From NCBI RefSeq assembly GCF_001044425.1, contig NZ_LFML01000111.1:43422-107421 (forward strand): a DNA stretch of 64,000 nucleotides, written 5' to 3'. Positions within the stretch are counted from its first letter, which is position 1. Each line of letters begins with the position of its first letter. The translations under genes were made by a program, and so were the position numbers. The notes beneath the pieces are model-generated. The model was not told the origin of the DNA. It saw nothing but the letters and a program-made list of their open reading frames with translations, and searched no databases. Source of the stretch: Streptomyces roseus (GTDB taxonomy: Bacteria > Actinomycetota > Actinomycetes > Streptomycetales > Streptomycetaceae). Shown piece after piece: positions 28,627 to 37,010 of this stretch.

Positions 28627-29008
28627 GGTGCTTCCCCTCGTAGATGTGCTGCTCGCGCCGGTGGTGCGTTGCTTCGATGCGTCGCTTCGCGCGGCCACGC
28701 ATGTGGCCGGATCCGGCTGTCCTGCCGTCGTGAAGTCTGCGCGGCGGAGGCGGCCGGCGCCCTGGTGCCCATCGCCGTATCCGCAGGGGGGTTAACCCCA
28801 CCCCGCCCGTAGGAACCAGTTAAGGACCTCATCCGGCCGTCCTCCTCCTCCGCCGGGACGAACGGCCCCTGGGCCGATGTGAGGAGCAACCCCTAGGGGT
28901 TCTGCATCCTTTGGCGGATCACTTCTGGGGGACACCGGGGGGATACCGCCGGATACCCCGCGATGAGAAGGTGTTCCCCGCAGATGCGTGCACGATGAAA
29001 GGATCTTG
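28627..29008. promoter_or_regulatory. Divergent promoter region with two palindromes
   Basis: The 382-bp gap between the ABC exporter operon and the DHA2 pump. No gene seen. It contains the palindromes GGGGTTAACCCC (28788-28799) and AACCCCTAGGGGTT (28888-28901), which share the half-site AACCCC and are 100 bp apart. They are good candidates for a common dimeric repressor acting on both exporters. No regulator gene is adjacent. Confidence 0.5.
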
Positions 29009-30595
29009 GTGGGCGCGGAGGAGAGCACGGGCGAACGCACCGGGGAGGCGGCGGCCTCCGGGTCCGGAGCCGCTTCGGCGACCGGCGGGCGGACCCCCCG
29101 TACCGCGCTGGTCACCGCCCTCATGCTGGCGATGGCACTCGCCGCCCTCGACAGCTCCATCGTCTCCACCGCCGTGCCCCAGATCGTCGGCGACCTCGGC
29201 GGCTTCTCCGTCTTCTCCTGGCTCTTCGCCGGCTACCTGCTCGCCGTCACCGTCACCCTCCCCGTCTACGGCAAGCTCTCCGACACCTTCGGCCGCAAGC
29301 CCGTGCTCCTCTTCGGCACAGCCCTGTTCGTCGTGGGCTCACTGCTGTGCGCCCTCGCCTGGAACATGGCCGCCCTCATCGCCTTCCGCCTCGTCCAGGG
29401 GCTGGGCGGCGGCGCCCTCCAGGGCACGGTGCAGACCCTGGCCGCCGACCTGTACCCGCTCAAGGACCGCCCGCGGATCCAGGCCCGGATGTCCTCCGTC
29501 TGGGCGGCCTCCGCCGTGGCCGGCCCGGCTCTCGGCGGCCTCATCGCCTCGTACGCCGACTGGCGCTGGATCTTCCTGATCAACCTGCCGCTCGGCGGCC
29601 TGGCCCTGTGGATGCTCGCCCGCCACCTCGTCGAGCCCGTACGGTCCCCCGGCCGCCGCGGCCCCGTCGACTGGGCCGGCGCCCTCGCGGTCTTCGCCTG
29701 CGGCGCCCTGCTGCTCTTCGCCCTCGTACAGGGCGGGGTCGCCTGGCCCTGGCTGTCCGCACCCTCCCTCGGACTCCTGGGCGCGAGCGCCGTCCTGGCG
29801 ACCCTGGTCGTCCGGATCGAACGCAGGGCCGCAGAACCGATCATCCCGGGATGGGTATGGCGCCGGCGCACCATCGCCGCGGTCAACCTGGCCCTCGGTG
29901 CGCTCGGCCTGCTCATGGTCGCCCCGCTGGTCTTCGTCCCCACGTACGCGCAGTCCGTCCTCGGCCTCGGACCGGTCAGCGCCGGGCTGGTCATGTCCGC
30001 GATGACCCTGACCTGGCCCGCCTCCGCCGCCTTCAGCCAGCACGTCTACCGGCGCATCGGCTTCCGCAACTCCGCGGCCGTCGGGATCTCGCTGGCCGCC
30101 GCGATCCTGTTCGCGTTCACCCTGCTGCCCTACCCCGCCCGGCCCTGGCAGCCCACCTTGGTCATGCTGTTGCTGGGCGCCGCCCTCGGCCTGTTCCAGC
30201 TGCCGCTGATCGTCGGGGTCCAGTCCACCGTGGGCTGGTCCGAGCGCGGCACGACCACGGCCTCGGTGCTGTTCTGCCGCCAGGTCGGGCAGAGCCTGGG
30301 GGCCGCCCTGTTCGGGGCCGTCGCCAACGCGACGATCGCCGCCCGGCTGGCCCACGCCCCGATGTCCGGGCTGCCGGACCACCTCGACGACGTCTCCAAG
30401 GCCCTCGACCGCCCGCAGCTGCTCCCGACCGCCGCGGCCGACTACCTGCGCGCGTCGGTGGCCGCCGCCGTCGACCACATCTTCCTCGGCGCGACCGCCG
30501 CGGCGGTGGCCGCACTGCTCGTCCTGCTGCTCATGGCCCCGCGCCGGTTCCCGATACTGGAGGAGCACCAGGAAGGGCGCCACGCCGACACGTAG
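29009..30595 (+). CDS. MFS multidrug efflux transporter, DHA2 (14-TMS) family
   Basis: 528-aa proton-driven drug exporter of the EmrB/QacA type, with about 14 hydrophobic segments. Marks: LDSSIVSTAVPQIVGDLGG at TMS1, motif A GKLSDTFGRKPVLL between TMS2 and TMS3, and the DHA2 motif DWRWIFLINLPLGGLAL after TMS6. The N-terminal 30 residues are a hydrophilic Gly/Ala/Ser tail. GTG 29009 was chosen because AAAGG lies 6 nt upstream; an upstream in-frame GTG at 28988 is also possible. Divergent from the ABC exporter operon, with a shared palindrome-bearing promoter region. Substrate not predictable. Confidence 0.88.
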   Translation: MGAEESTGERTGEAAASGSGAASATGGRTPRTALVTALMLAMALAALDSSIVSTAVPQIVGDLGGFSVFSWLFAGYLLAVTVTLPVYGKLSDTFGRKPVLLFGTALFVVGSLLCALAWNMAALIAFRLVQGLGGGALQGTVQTLAADLYPLKDRPRIQARMSSVWAASAVAGPALGGLIASYADWRWIFLINLPLGGLALWMLARHLVEPVRSPGRRGPVDWAGALAVFACGALLLFALVQGGVAWPWLSAPSLGLLGASAVLATLVVRIERRAAEPIIPGWVWRRRTIAAVNLALGALGLLMVAPLVFVPTYAQSVLGLGPVSAGLVMSAMTLTWPASAAFSQHVYRRIGFRNSAAVGISLAAAILFAFTLLPYPARPWQPTLVMLLLGAALGLFQLPLIVGVQSTVGWSERGTTTASVLFCRQVGQSLGAALFGAVANATIAARLAHAPMSGLPDHLDDVSKALDRPQLLPTAAADYLRASVAAAVDHIFLGATAAAVAALLVLLLMAPRRFPILEEHQEGRHADT

Positions 30596-30699
30596 TCCGC
30601 CCCGGCCCGTCCCGCTTGTCATGACCCCGGTCAACGGAGTAGGACTCGGAGTCCTGCATCCCGGCGTTCCGCCGCCGGGATCCGCTCCGGGGGGACGAC

Positions 30700-31632
30700 A
30701 TGACTTCCGCACTCTTCGCACTCGCCTTACGGGCCGCCCTGGCCGGGCCCACGGCCTTGCGGCTGCGCCACCGTCCGGGCCTCGTCACCGGCCGCGACGG
30801 CCGCCTCTCCACCTCGACCACCCTGGCCCTGGCCTGGACGGTGATCCTGGTCTGGCTCCTGCTCACGATCCTCGCGTACGGGCTCACCGCGGGCGGCGGC
30901 ATCGGCTGGTTCGCCGGGGAGCACGGCCCGCTGTCCTCCCTGACCACGGTGTACCTGCCGCTCCTCGGAGGCCCGTACGTGGCGATGATCGGAGCCAAGA
31001 CGGTCGTCGGCATCCGCGTCGAGAACGGCACCATGGCCAAGCCCGCCCCGAAGCCCACCCGCTCCGGACGGCGTCCGCTGCGCGAGCTGATCGCGAACGA
31101 CGGCGGCCGCACCGACCTCGTCGACCTCCAGTACGTGGCCCTCAGCGCGGTCACCATGCTCTACGTGGTGCTGTTCTTCCTCGCCGACGTGGGCGGCGGC
31201 CTCCCCCGCCTCCCCGCCGAGATCTGGGCGCTGACGGGCGCCCCGGCCGGGGCCTACCTGGTCAACAAGATGGCCACACGGGCCAATCCGGTGATCACGC
31301 GCGTCACGGTGGACGCCGCCGTGCTCGTCGTCGAGGGCGGCGGCTTCGGCCCGGAGGCCCGGGTGGAGCTCGACTCCACCGCGCTGCCGACCGGCTACGA
31401 CCCGGCGACCGGCACCCTGAGCGCGCAGCTCCCCGCCACCGGGGCGCCCGCCGCGTTCACGGTGGTGGTCACCTCGCGCGGTCTGCGCAGCGACCCGTAC
31501 CACCACGCTCCGGCCCCCGTCCCGCCCCTGACACCGGCACCGGTACCGGTACCCGCGACACCGGCACCGACACCGGCACCGACGCCGGCCGCGGTGCCGG
31601 CCGCGGGCCAGGCGCAGCAGCCCGCGGGCTGA
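30700..31632 (+). CDS. Membrane protein of unknown function
   Basis: 310 aa; I do not recognise the family. It has about four membrane segments (around residues 40-62, 82-100, 148-165 and 172-190) with an unusual soluble loop between the second and third. The C-terminal part (about 195-255) reads as a small beta-rich IPT/TIG-like domain (VVEGGGFGPEARVELDSTAL). The last 45 residues are a Pro/Ala/Thr-rich low-complexity tail (PVPATPAPTPAPTPAAVP). ATG 30700 follows GGGGGGACGAC. The context, between an efflux pump and a coiled-coil protein, gives no firm clue. Confidence 0.65.
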   Translation: MTSALFALALRAALAGPTALRLRHRPGLVTGRDGRLSTSTTLALAWTVILVWLLLTILAYGLTAGGGIGWFAGEHGPLSSLTTVYLPLLGGPYVAMIGAKTVVGIRVENGTMAKPAPKPTRSGRRPLRELIANDGGRTDLVDLQYVALSAVTMLYVVLFFLADVGGGLPRLPAEIWALTGAPAGAYLVNKMATRANPVITRVTVDAAVLVVEGGGFGPEARVELDSTALPTGYDPATGTLSAQLPATGAPAAFTVVVTSRGLRSDPYHHAPAPVPPLTPAPVPVPATPAPTPAPTPAAVPAAGQAQQPAG

Positions 31633-31668
31633 AAGGACGGGCACCCCGAAGTCCCGCGGCCGGACCTG

Positions 31669-31693
31669 CCGCCCGGGCCGCGGTCCCGGGCGG
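31669..31693. terminator. Hairpin between convergent genes
   Basis: Stem CCGCCCGGG - 7-nt loop - CCCGGGCGG, with a further CCGCCCGGG copy at 31704-31712 that could form an alternative stem. It lies between convergent coding ends. Confidence 0.5.
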
Positions 31694-31720
31694 ACGACAG
31701 ACCTCCGCCCGGGCGGCCCG

Positions 31721-32614
31721 TCACCCCTCGGCCGGGGCCCGGCCCGTCAGGGCCGCCAGGCTGGAGCGGACGTGGTTCATGTGCGCCCGCATCTCGTCCT
31801 GCGCCTCCCCGTGCTCCCGCAGGATCCGCTCCGTCTCCCGGGCCGTCCGCTCCTCCGCCACCCTGGCCTCCGCCAGCAGCTCCGCCGCCCGCGCCTGCGC
31901 ATCCTCCTGTCCGTGCCGCGCCGACTCCTCCGCCTCCGCGTACCCGCGCCGCGCCTCCGCCAGCCGGACCTCCGCGTACCGCTCCAACTCCGCGAGCCGG
32001 GCCTCCAGATCCGCCTCCCGGGCCGCCAGCTCCCGCTCCGCCGCGTCCCAGCGTTCCACGTGCTCCTGCTCGCGGTCCGCCAGCAACGCGTCCGACCGGC
32101 GCCGCATCTCCGTCAGCGCCGCCTGCGCCTGCGCCCGCCACTCCCCCGCGTCGTCCTTCGCCTCCGCCCGGATCGCGTCGGCCTCCCGCCCCGCCCGCAG
32201 CAGCCCCTGGCGCGCCCGGACCTCCGTCTGCTCGCGCACCGCCTCCGCGTCGCCCCGCGCCAGCTCCGCCACCCGGTCCGCGTACGCCTCGGCCGCGCCC
32301 ATCGCGTCCACCGCGTCCGCGCGCGCGTCGCGCCGCACGGCGTCCGCCTCCTCCTCCACCAGGAGGAGGATCCGCCGCGCCCGCTCGCTCAGCTCGTCGT
32401 ACGTCTGCGGGGCCAGCGCCGCCACGGCCTCGCGCAGCCGCCCCGCCTCCTCCTCCATCCGCTTCGCCAGGACCGTCAGCCGCGCGACCCGCTCCCACGC
32501 CTCGTCCCGGCTGCCGGAGAGCCGGGCCAGATACCGGTCGACCTCTTCCACGCGGTAGCCGCGACCCCGAACGGTCGCGAAACCCGGTCCGTGAGGTGAC
32601 ATGGGTGCAGTCAT
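31721..32614 (-). CDS. DivIVA-like coiled-coil protein
   Basis: 297-aa cytoplasmic protein, almost wholly helical. The N-terminal VRGRGYRVEEVDRYLARL is the membrane-curvature-type DivIVA head motif. Residues about 45-280 are continuous Ala/Glu/Arg-rich heptads (for example RARRILLLVEEEADAVRRDA), as in Scy/FilP/DivIVA-type cytoskeletal coils of Streptomyces. Homologues are often mislabelled cellulose-binding protein. Expected role: a polarity or scaffold protein in hyphal growth, by inference. ATG 32614 follows GAGAGG. It lies 123 bp beyond the toxin/immunity-domain operon, separated by a strong terminator, so it is probably transcribed on its own. Confidence 0.82.
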   Translation of the reverse strand: MTAPMSPHGPGFATVRGRGYRVEEVDRYLARLSGSRDEAWERVARLTVLAKRMEEEAGRLREAVAALAPQTYDELSERARRILLLVEEEADAVRRDARADAVDAMGAAEAYADRVAELARGDAEAVREQTEVRARQGLLRAGREADAIRAEAKDDAGEWRAQAQAALTEMRRRSDALLADREQEHVERWDAAERELAAREADLEARLAELERYAEVRLAEARRGYAEAEESARHGQEDAQARAAELLAEARVAEERTARETERILREHGEAQDEMRAHMNHVRSSLAALTGRAPAEG

Positions 32615-32677
32615 CCTGAAGCGCCTCTCTCGGGGGGATTCCCGTCAAGGATGCGCCATTTGCGACCAGAAGCCGGA

Positions 32678-32720
32678 ATGGCCGGGCCGGTACCCCCTAT
32701 GAGGGTCCCGGCCCGGCCAT
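32678..32720. terminator. Long hairpin terminator of the SUKH operon
   Basis: Stem ATGGCCGGGCCGG / CCGGCCCGGCCAT (13 bp), extended inside by ACCC / GGGT around a 7-nt loop. It is 17 nt past the stop of the SUKH-4 protein gene. Confidence 0.8.
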
Positions 32721-32736
32721 CCGCCCGATCATCCGA

Positions 32737-35169
32737 TCAGAGCAACCCGTCCCACATCTGCTCCAGGAGCACCGACCACCAGCTCTCCGGCGACGCCAGC
32801 GCCGCACTGTCCAGCCCCGCCAGATTCGTCTGGAAATCGACGGTCCAGCGGCCCGCCTGCTCCGGCGTCAGATGCTGGCGCAGCCGCCACATGTGACCCA
32901 GCATGGCCAGCGACCGCGCGAACTGCGGCAGGCTGGAATTCACGAACTGCGGCGGCACCGGAGCACCGCCCGGACCGGCCTCCACCGGCACCGCCACGAT
33001 GTGCGCCGTCCCGTACTGCACGCACAGCGCCTTGCCGAAGTCGCTGCCCACCACGAGGTACGAGCCCGCGTCGGACGCCGGCTGGACCTGCCGCTGCGCC
33101 GCCAGCTCCGCCAGCGTCGGCACCGGCTGACCCGGCACCGCCTGCGCCCAGAAGAACGGCCCGAAGTCCACCGGCAGACCCGCCCACACCAGGGTCTGCG
33201 CCACGATCTCCGGCACACCCTGGCGCGACACCGCCCGCTGATCGAAGCGGAACACGCCCTGCGGGCCGAACGCCCCGGCCAGCTCCGCGCCGATCGCGTC
33301 CAGCGGGATCGCCGGCTGGAGCGGCACCTGCTGGAGCGGCGCCCGTACCGGCGCGGGGCGCGCCGGACCGTCCGCCACCTGGTGCAGCTCACCCTGATGG
33401 GTCAGCAGATGCCTCATGCCCTGCTGACGGCCCGCGTGGTCCTTGCCGTACGGGGCCACGCTCGTGATCCGGACCTGCGGCCAGGTCTCCCGGATCATCC
33501 GCGCGCAGTAACCGCCGGGCAGCTCGCAGGACTCCAGCTCGGTGTGCAGCTCCAGCACCTGCTGCGGCGGCACGTTCATCGCGCGCAGCTCGTACAGGAT
33601 CTGCCACTCGGGGTGCGGGGTACCGGGCGCCGAACGCCGGATGAGCTGCTGCTCGGAGCCGTCGGGCGCGCGGTAGCGCAGTACGGCCTGGTAACCCGGG
33701 CCGACCGTGGGCGCGCCGGTGGGCACCGGGGGCTGCGCCGCGGGACCGGGAACGGGACCGGGACCGGCCTGCGGCTGCCCCGGCGGGCCGGGGGGCGCGG
33801 GCGGCTGACCCGTGACCGCCGGACCGGCCAGCATCGTCGCGGCGTGGTCCAGCCCGCCCCCGGGCGCGCCGGGGGCACCGGGCGGGCCGGGAGGCGCGGG
33901 CGGCTGACCCGTCACGGCCGGACCGGCCAACATGGTCGCGGCATGGTCCAGCCCGCGCCCCAGCGAACCCGGAGCCCCCGGCGGACCGGGCGGAGCCGGC
34001 GGCCGACCCGCACCCGGAGCACCGGGAGCACCCGGCGGACCCGGAGGCGCGGGCGGCTGACCCGTCACGGCCGGACCGGCCAACATCGTCGCGGCATGAT
34101 CCAGCCCGCGCCCCAGCGAACCCGGAGCCCCCGGCGGACCGGGCGGAGCCGGCGGCCGACCCGCACCCGAAGCACCGGGAGCACCCGGCGGACCCGGAGG
34201 CGCGGGCGGCTGACCCGTCACCGCCGGACCGGCCAACATCGTCGCGGCATGATCCAACCCGCGCCCCAGCGAACCCGGAGCCCCCGGCGGACCGGGCGGC
34301 GTGGCGGGCGCCGCGCCCGGCCGGGAGACCTGGGCCTTGCTCGTCGGCGCATCGGCGATCGACCCGGAATCCGGACCCTCACCCGCGGCGGACCCGAGGT
34401 CCAGCGCGGGGGCGATCGCCGTCTTCGGGAGCCTGCTGCCCCCGGGAATCAGCGCGGTCTTGGCCTCCGGGGCCACACCGGAGGGCGGCGCCACGTCGTC
34501 CAGGTCCGAGCCCGACAGCGGCGGCGCGAACACCGTCGCGGGCAGCGGTACGGACACGTCGTCCCCACCCGGGTTCACATCGGTCCCGGCCCACGGCGTG
34601 GCCCCGGCCGGGACCCCGTCGTTGGTCGGCTCGTACGGCACCTCACGGCGCAGCGGAACCGCCTCCCCGGGCCCGGGGGCCGGAGCGGACGCGACCACCG
34701 GCTCCGGAACCGGCACGGCCTCAGCCCCGTCGGCCTCCGGCCCTGCGGCCTCCGCCCCGTCGGCCACCGCGGGAGGCGGCGTCGGCGCAGGCGGGATCCC
34801 CGCCCGGTCCGCCGCCTCCTGGAGCCACTCCGGCGGACTCAGCATGAACGAGGTCTGCTCCGAATCGATCCGCGGCGTCGGGACCGACGGCTCCGCCACC
34901 TGCGCGGCCGCGACCCCGTACTCCTCCTCGTACCGCCGGATCACCTCACCCACCGGCAGACCCGGCCACAACGTCACCTCACCGCTGTCCCGCGCGATGA
35001 CCAGCCGCTGCCGGCCGCCACCGGACACCGGACCGGCCGCGCGGTCCTCCGCCCACACCACGAACCCGAGCCCGAACTCCCGTACGCGCACCTCCCGGTG
35101 CTGGTACGCCGGCACGTCCCCGTTGATCCACTCCTCGGCGCGCTCCTGCGCCTGCGCAAACGTCACCAT
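32737..35169 (-). CDS. Imm35(YrhB) - repeat linker - deaminase - SUKH-4 multidomain protein
   Basis: 810 aa built from polymorphic-toxin-system parts. Residues about 3-85 form an Imm35/YrhB-type immunity domain (TFAQAQERAEEWINGD, FVVWAEDR). Residues 86-485 are a Pro/Gly/Ala linker with collagen-like repeats. Residues about 488-605 look like a XOO_2897-type nucleic-acid deaminase: His519-Pro-Glu521, then a Cys548-x6-Cys555 pair (SCELPGGYC) as Zn ligands. Residues about 625-810 match SUKH-4 (YLVVGSDFGKALCVQYGT, VNSSLPQFARSL). No signal peptide or membrane segment. ATG 35169 follows GGAGGGG that overlaps the upstream stop, so it is coupled to the WHH-SUKH gene. Deaminase activity and its target are inferred. 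Confidence 0.8.
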   Translation of the reverse strand: MVTFAQAQERAEEWINGDVPAYQHREVRVREFGLGFVVWAEDRAAGPVSGGGRQRLVIARDSGEVTLWPGLPVGEVIRRYEEEYGVAAAQVAEPSVPTPRIDSEQTSFMLSPPEWLQEAADRAGIPPAPTPPPAVADGAEAAGPEADGAEAVPVPEPVVASAPAPGPGEAVPLRREVPYEPTNDGVPAGATPWAGTDVNPGGDDVSVPLPATVFAPPLSGSDLDDVAPPSGVAPEAKTALIPGGSRLPKTAIAPALDLGSAAGEGPDSGSIADAPTSKAQVSRPGAAPATPPGPPGAPGSLGRGLDHAATMLAGPAVTGQPPAPPGPPGAPGASGAGRPPAPPGPPGAPGSLGRGLDHAATMLAGPAVTGQPPAPPGPPGAPGAPGAGRPPAPPGPPGAPGSLGRGLDHAATMLAGPAVTGQPPAPPGPPGAPGAPGGGLDHAATMLAGPAVTGQPPAPPGPPGQPQAGPGPVPGPAAQPPVPTGAPTVGPGYQAVLRYRAPDGSEQQLIRRSAPGTPHPEWQILYELRAMNVPPQQVLELHTELESCELPGGYCARMIRETWPQVRITSVAPYGKDHAGRQQGMRHLLTHQGELHQVADGPARPAPVRAPLQQVPLQPAIPLDAIGAELAGAFGPQGVFRFDQRAVSRQGVPEIVAQTLVWAGLPVDFGPFFWAQAVPGQPVPTLAELAAQRQVQPASDAGSYLVVGSDFGKALCVQYGTAHIVAVPVEAGPGGAPVPPQFVNSSLPQFARSLAMLGHMWRLRQHLTPEQAGRWTVDFQTNLAGLDSAALASPESWWSVLLEQMWDGLL
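33796..34290. repeat. In-frame tandem repeats, collagen-like
   Basis: Four near-identical copies of a block encoding GLDHAATMLAGPAVTGQPPA followed by a PGPPGAPG run. Marker starts at about 33796, 33896, 34049 and 34202 give spacings of 100, 153 and 153 bp. The copies differ by scattered synonymous changes. The block lies inside the linker of the 810-aa protein and should vary in copy number between strains. Confidence 0.85.
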
Positions 35170-35176
35170 CGCGCCG

Positions 35177-36172
35177 TCACCCCTCCACCGGTGCCGCACC
35201 GGACACGGGAACCGAGCGTGCGAATCCGCCGTCCACCATCAGACCGGCCACCGTTTCCAACTCCGGCGGATTACCCGCCAACCGCTCCAGAAAGGCATCG
35301 AAATCGGCACCGCACGGCAGCAACAGACGCTCCACGCGCTCCTGCACGGACCAGCCGTCCCGGTCGCGGGCGTCGTCGTACGGGGAGAACCAGACCGAGC
35401 CGATCGCCTCGCCCTTGACCTTCAGCGCGAGCAGACCGCCCTGCACGAAAGCCACGCACAGGTAGTCCTTCGTCAGATGGTCCCGCAGGCACTTGTTCAC
35501 GTACACGAGGTCGTTGACCGCCGCCTCCTCGCGCACCGTGAAGAACGGCTGGTCCACCAGCACACCCAGATCCACGTCCAGCCCGGCACCCACCGGCGCA
35601 CAACCGCCCGCCGCCTTCAGGAACGCGCGGTACGCCTCCGGCAGCCGGTACCCGAGATCCTCCTCGACGCCCTGCACCGCCTCCTCGGAAACCGACACCA
35701 CCGTCTTCGGCAGCCCCAGGTGCACCGGGCGCAACTCCTGCAACGGCCGCGTCCCGCGCTTGCCGTGGTCGACCGGAGCCGTCGCCAGCCCCGCGTGATG
35801 CCGCAGCAGCGCCTTCACCTCGACCGGGACCAACTCCATGCGCCGCGTCCCGGCCACGTGGTGCCAGGTCCAGCCGTGCGGCGTCGCCACCGGGCCGACG
35901 GTGTCCCACAGCGCATGCCCCGCCGCGTGCATCGCCGCGTTCGCGGACACGCAGTCCGTCAGCCGCAGCTCGTCCACGCCGAAACCCTCCGGCGGCTCGG
36001 CGATCTCCACCGCCGCGCGTGCGTACGGGGAGAAGTCGGGATGTCCGTCCGCATCCATCCGTACCCCGTGGGGATGCCGAGCGGCCCGGACCGGGTCCGG
36101 GAAATGCACGACCTGCCCGGAGTACGCGGCGTTGGGTGGCGCGGCCTGCTGCCCGAGCCGACCTGTCGTCAT
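35177..36172 (-). CDS. WHH nuclease - SUKH immunity domain fusion
   Basis: 331 aa. The N-terminal half (about 45-130) matches the WHH class of HNH/Endo VII nucleases: DFSPYA at 46-51, SAN at 76-78, the eponymous GWTWHH with His104-His105, and ELVPVEVKALLRHHAG at 113-128, where a second His pair completes the metal site. The C-terminal half (about 158-300) is a SUKH (SMI1/KNR4) immunity domain (EEDLGYRLPEAYRAFLKAAGG). A nuclease and its usual neutralising fold are thus in one chain, with no export signal. ATG 36172 has AGGGGG 8 nt upstream. First gene of an operon with the 810-aa protein. Activity not proven. Confidence 0.8.
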   Translation of the reverse strand: MTTGRLGQQAAPPNAAYSGQVVHFPDPVRAARHPHGVRMDADGHPDFSPYARAAVEIAEPPEGFGVDELRLTDCVSANAAMHAAGHALWDTVGPVATPHGWTWHHVAGTRRMELVPVEVKALLRHHAGLATAPVDHGKRGTRPLQELRPVHLGLPKTVVSVSEEAVQGVEEDLGYRLPEAYRAFLKAAGGCAPVGAGLDVDLGVLVDQPFFTVREEAAVNDLVYVNKCLRDHLTKDYLCVAFVQGGLLALKVKGEAIGSVWFSPYDDARDRDGWSVQERVERLLLPCGADFDAFLERLAGNPPELETVAGLMVDGGFARSVPVSGAAPVEG

Positions 36173-36402
36173 GGCGGTAGCCCCCTGCTGGATCTGGCTG
36201 GTTCACCACAGCCTATGCGGTCGGGCAAGAGCCTCACCCGACCGCGACCCCCGCACCCACACGACGGCCGGGAACATCCGAATTGATACGAATATTCGAC
36301 CCCGCTTCCACACGACAGGGGACATTTGACAGGCTGTCCCCTCAGCACGGGGGCGTGCGCGACAGCGGCCACCACCGCCGCCACGGGAGGGAAGACGCGA
36401 CC
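36173..36402. promoter_or_regulatory. Divergent promoter region of the toxin/immunity-domain cluster
   Basis: 230 bp between the two divergent operons. It holds a perfect inverted repeat AGGGGACA (36317-36324) / TGTCCCCT (36335-36342) with a 10-bp spacer, and a 10-bp palindrome CGAATATTCG (36289-36298) in an AT-rich patch with -10-like GATACG. A shared regulator acting on both operons is likely; which one is unknown. Confidence 0.5.
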
Positions 36403-36999
36403 ATGCAGAACACGGCGACACGCACGGACACCGCCGACGGCGCCTCAGGACCGGCACCGGGCGACCAGACCGACCCGACGGCAGACACGCGGACCGGGAC
36501 AGCCGTCCCGCCCGGAGACCCCCGCCTGCGCTGGACCAGCACCGACGGCCGACCCACCGCACCCGTCCTGCGCTTCCGCCGCGACGGCATCCTCCCCACC
36601 GTCGCCGCCGCCCTCTCCGTACGCGGCGAAACCCTCACCGGCACCGCCGGCAAAGCCGAGCAGCCACCCGCCCTGCACCCCCTCGTCCAGGACTTCCTCG
36701 ACACCCTCACCAGCGGCCAACGGGAACGCTTCACCGGCCGCTGCCCCGAGGCGATCCTGCTCTCGCGCCACCTCGCGACCGTCGAAGGCGCCCGCAGCAA
36801 ACGCGCCTCCCGCAAACCCCTCACCGCGAGCGAAGCCCGCCGCGCCCTGAAACACTCCAAGATCACCGCACGCCACATCCGCGAGGACGGCGACCCGCTC
36901 CACGGCAGCTACGCACCCCCCTGCCGCTCCTGCGAAGCCCTCCTCGCCCACTTCGGCGTACGCGCCGTCGACCTCACCCCCGCGTCAGAAAAGGCCTGA
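36403..36999 (+). CDS. YwqJ-type deaminase-like protein
   Basis: 198 aa. Residues about 90-190 match the YwqJ-related deaminase family of polymorphic toxins: GRCPEAILLSRHL carries Cys114-Pro-Glu116 (Cys in place of the more usual His in HxE) and PPCRSCEALLAHFGV supplies Cys174 and Cys177 of the PCxxC Zn site. The first 40 residues are low-complexity Thr/Asp/Gly. No signal peptide, repeats or delivery domain, so this is a free-standing toxin-like module. ATG 36403 follows GGGAGGG. The SUKH-3 gene starts 11 bp after the stop, giving a toxin-immunity order. Enzymatic activity is inferred from the ligand pattern. Confidence 0.8.
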   Translation: MQNTATRTDTADGASGPAPGDQTDPTADTRTGTAVPPGDPRLRWTSTDGRPTAPVLRFRRDGILPTVAAALSVRGETLTGTAGKAEQPPALHPLVQDFLDTLTSGQRERFTGRCPEAILLSRHLATVEGARSKRASRKPLTASEARRALKHSKITARHIREDGDPLHGSYAPPCRSCEALLAHFGVRAVDLTPASEKA

Positions 37000-37010
37000 C
37001 CTCCGCCACC

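Noticed and set aside
25256..30595. ABC exporter plus DHA2 pump as part of an antibiotic gene cluster
   Set aside because: No biosynthetic or tailoring enzymes flank them, and the surrounding genes are core housekeeping genes.
33796..34290. CRISPR-like array
   Set aside because: The repeats are long, few, in frame and code for a Pro/Gly linker; there are no unique spacers of constant length and no cas genes.
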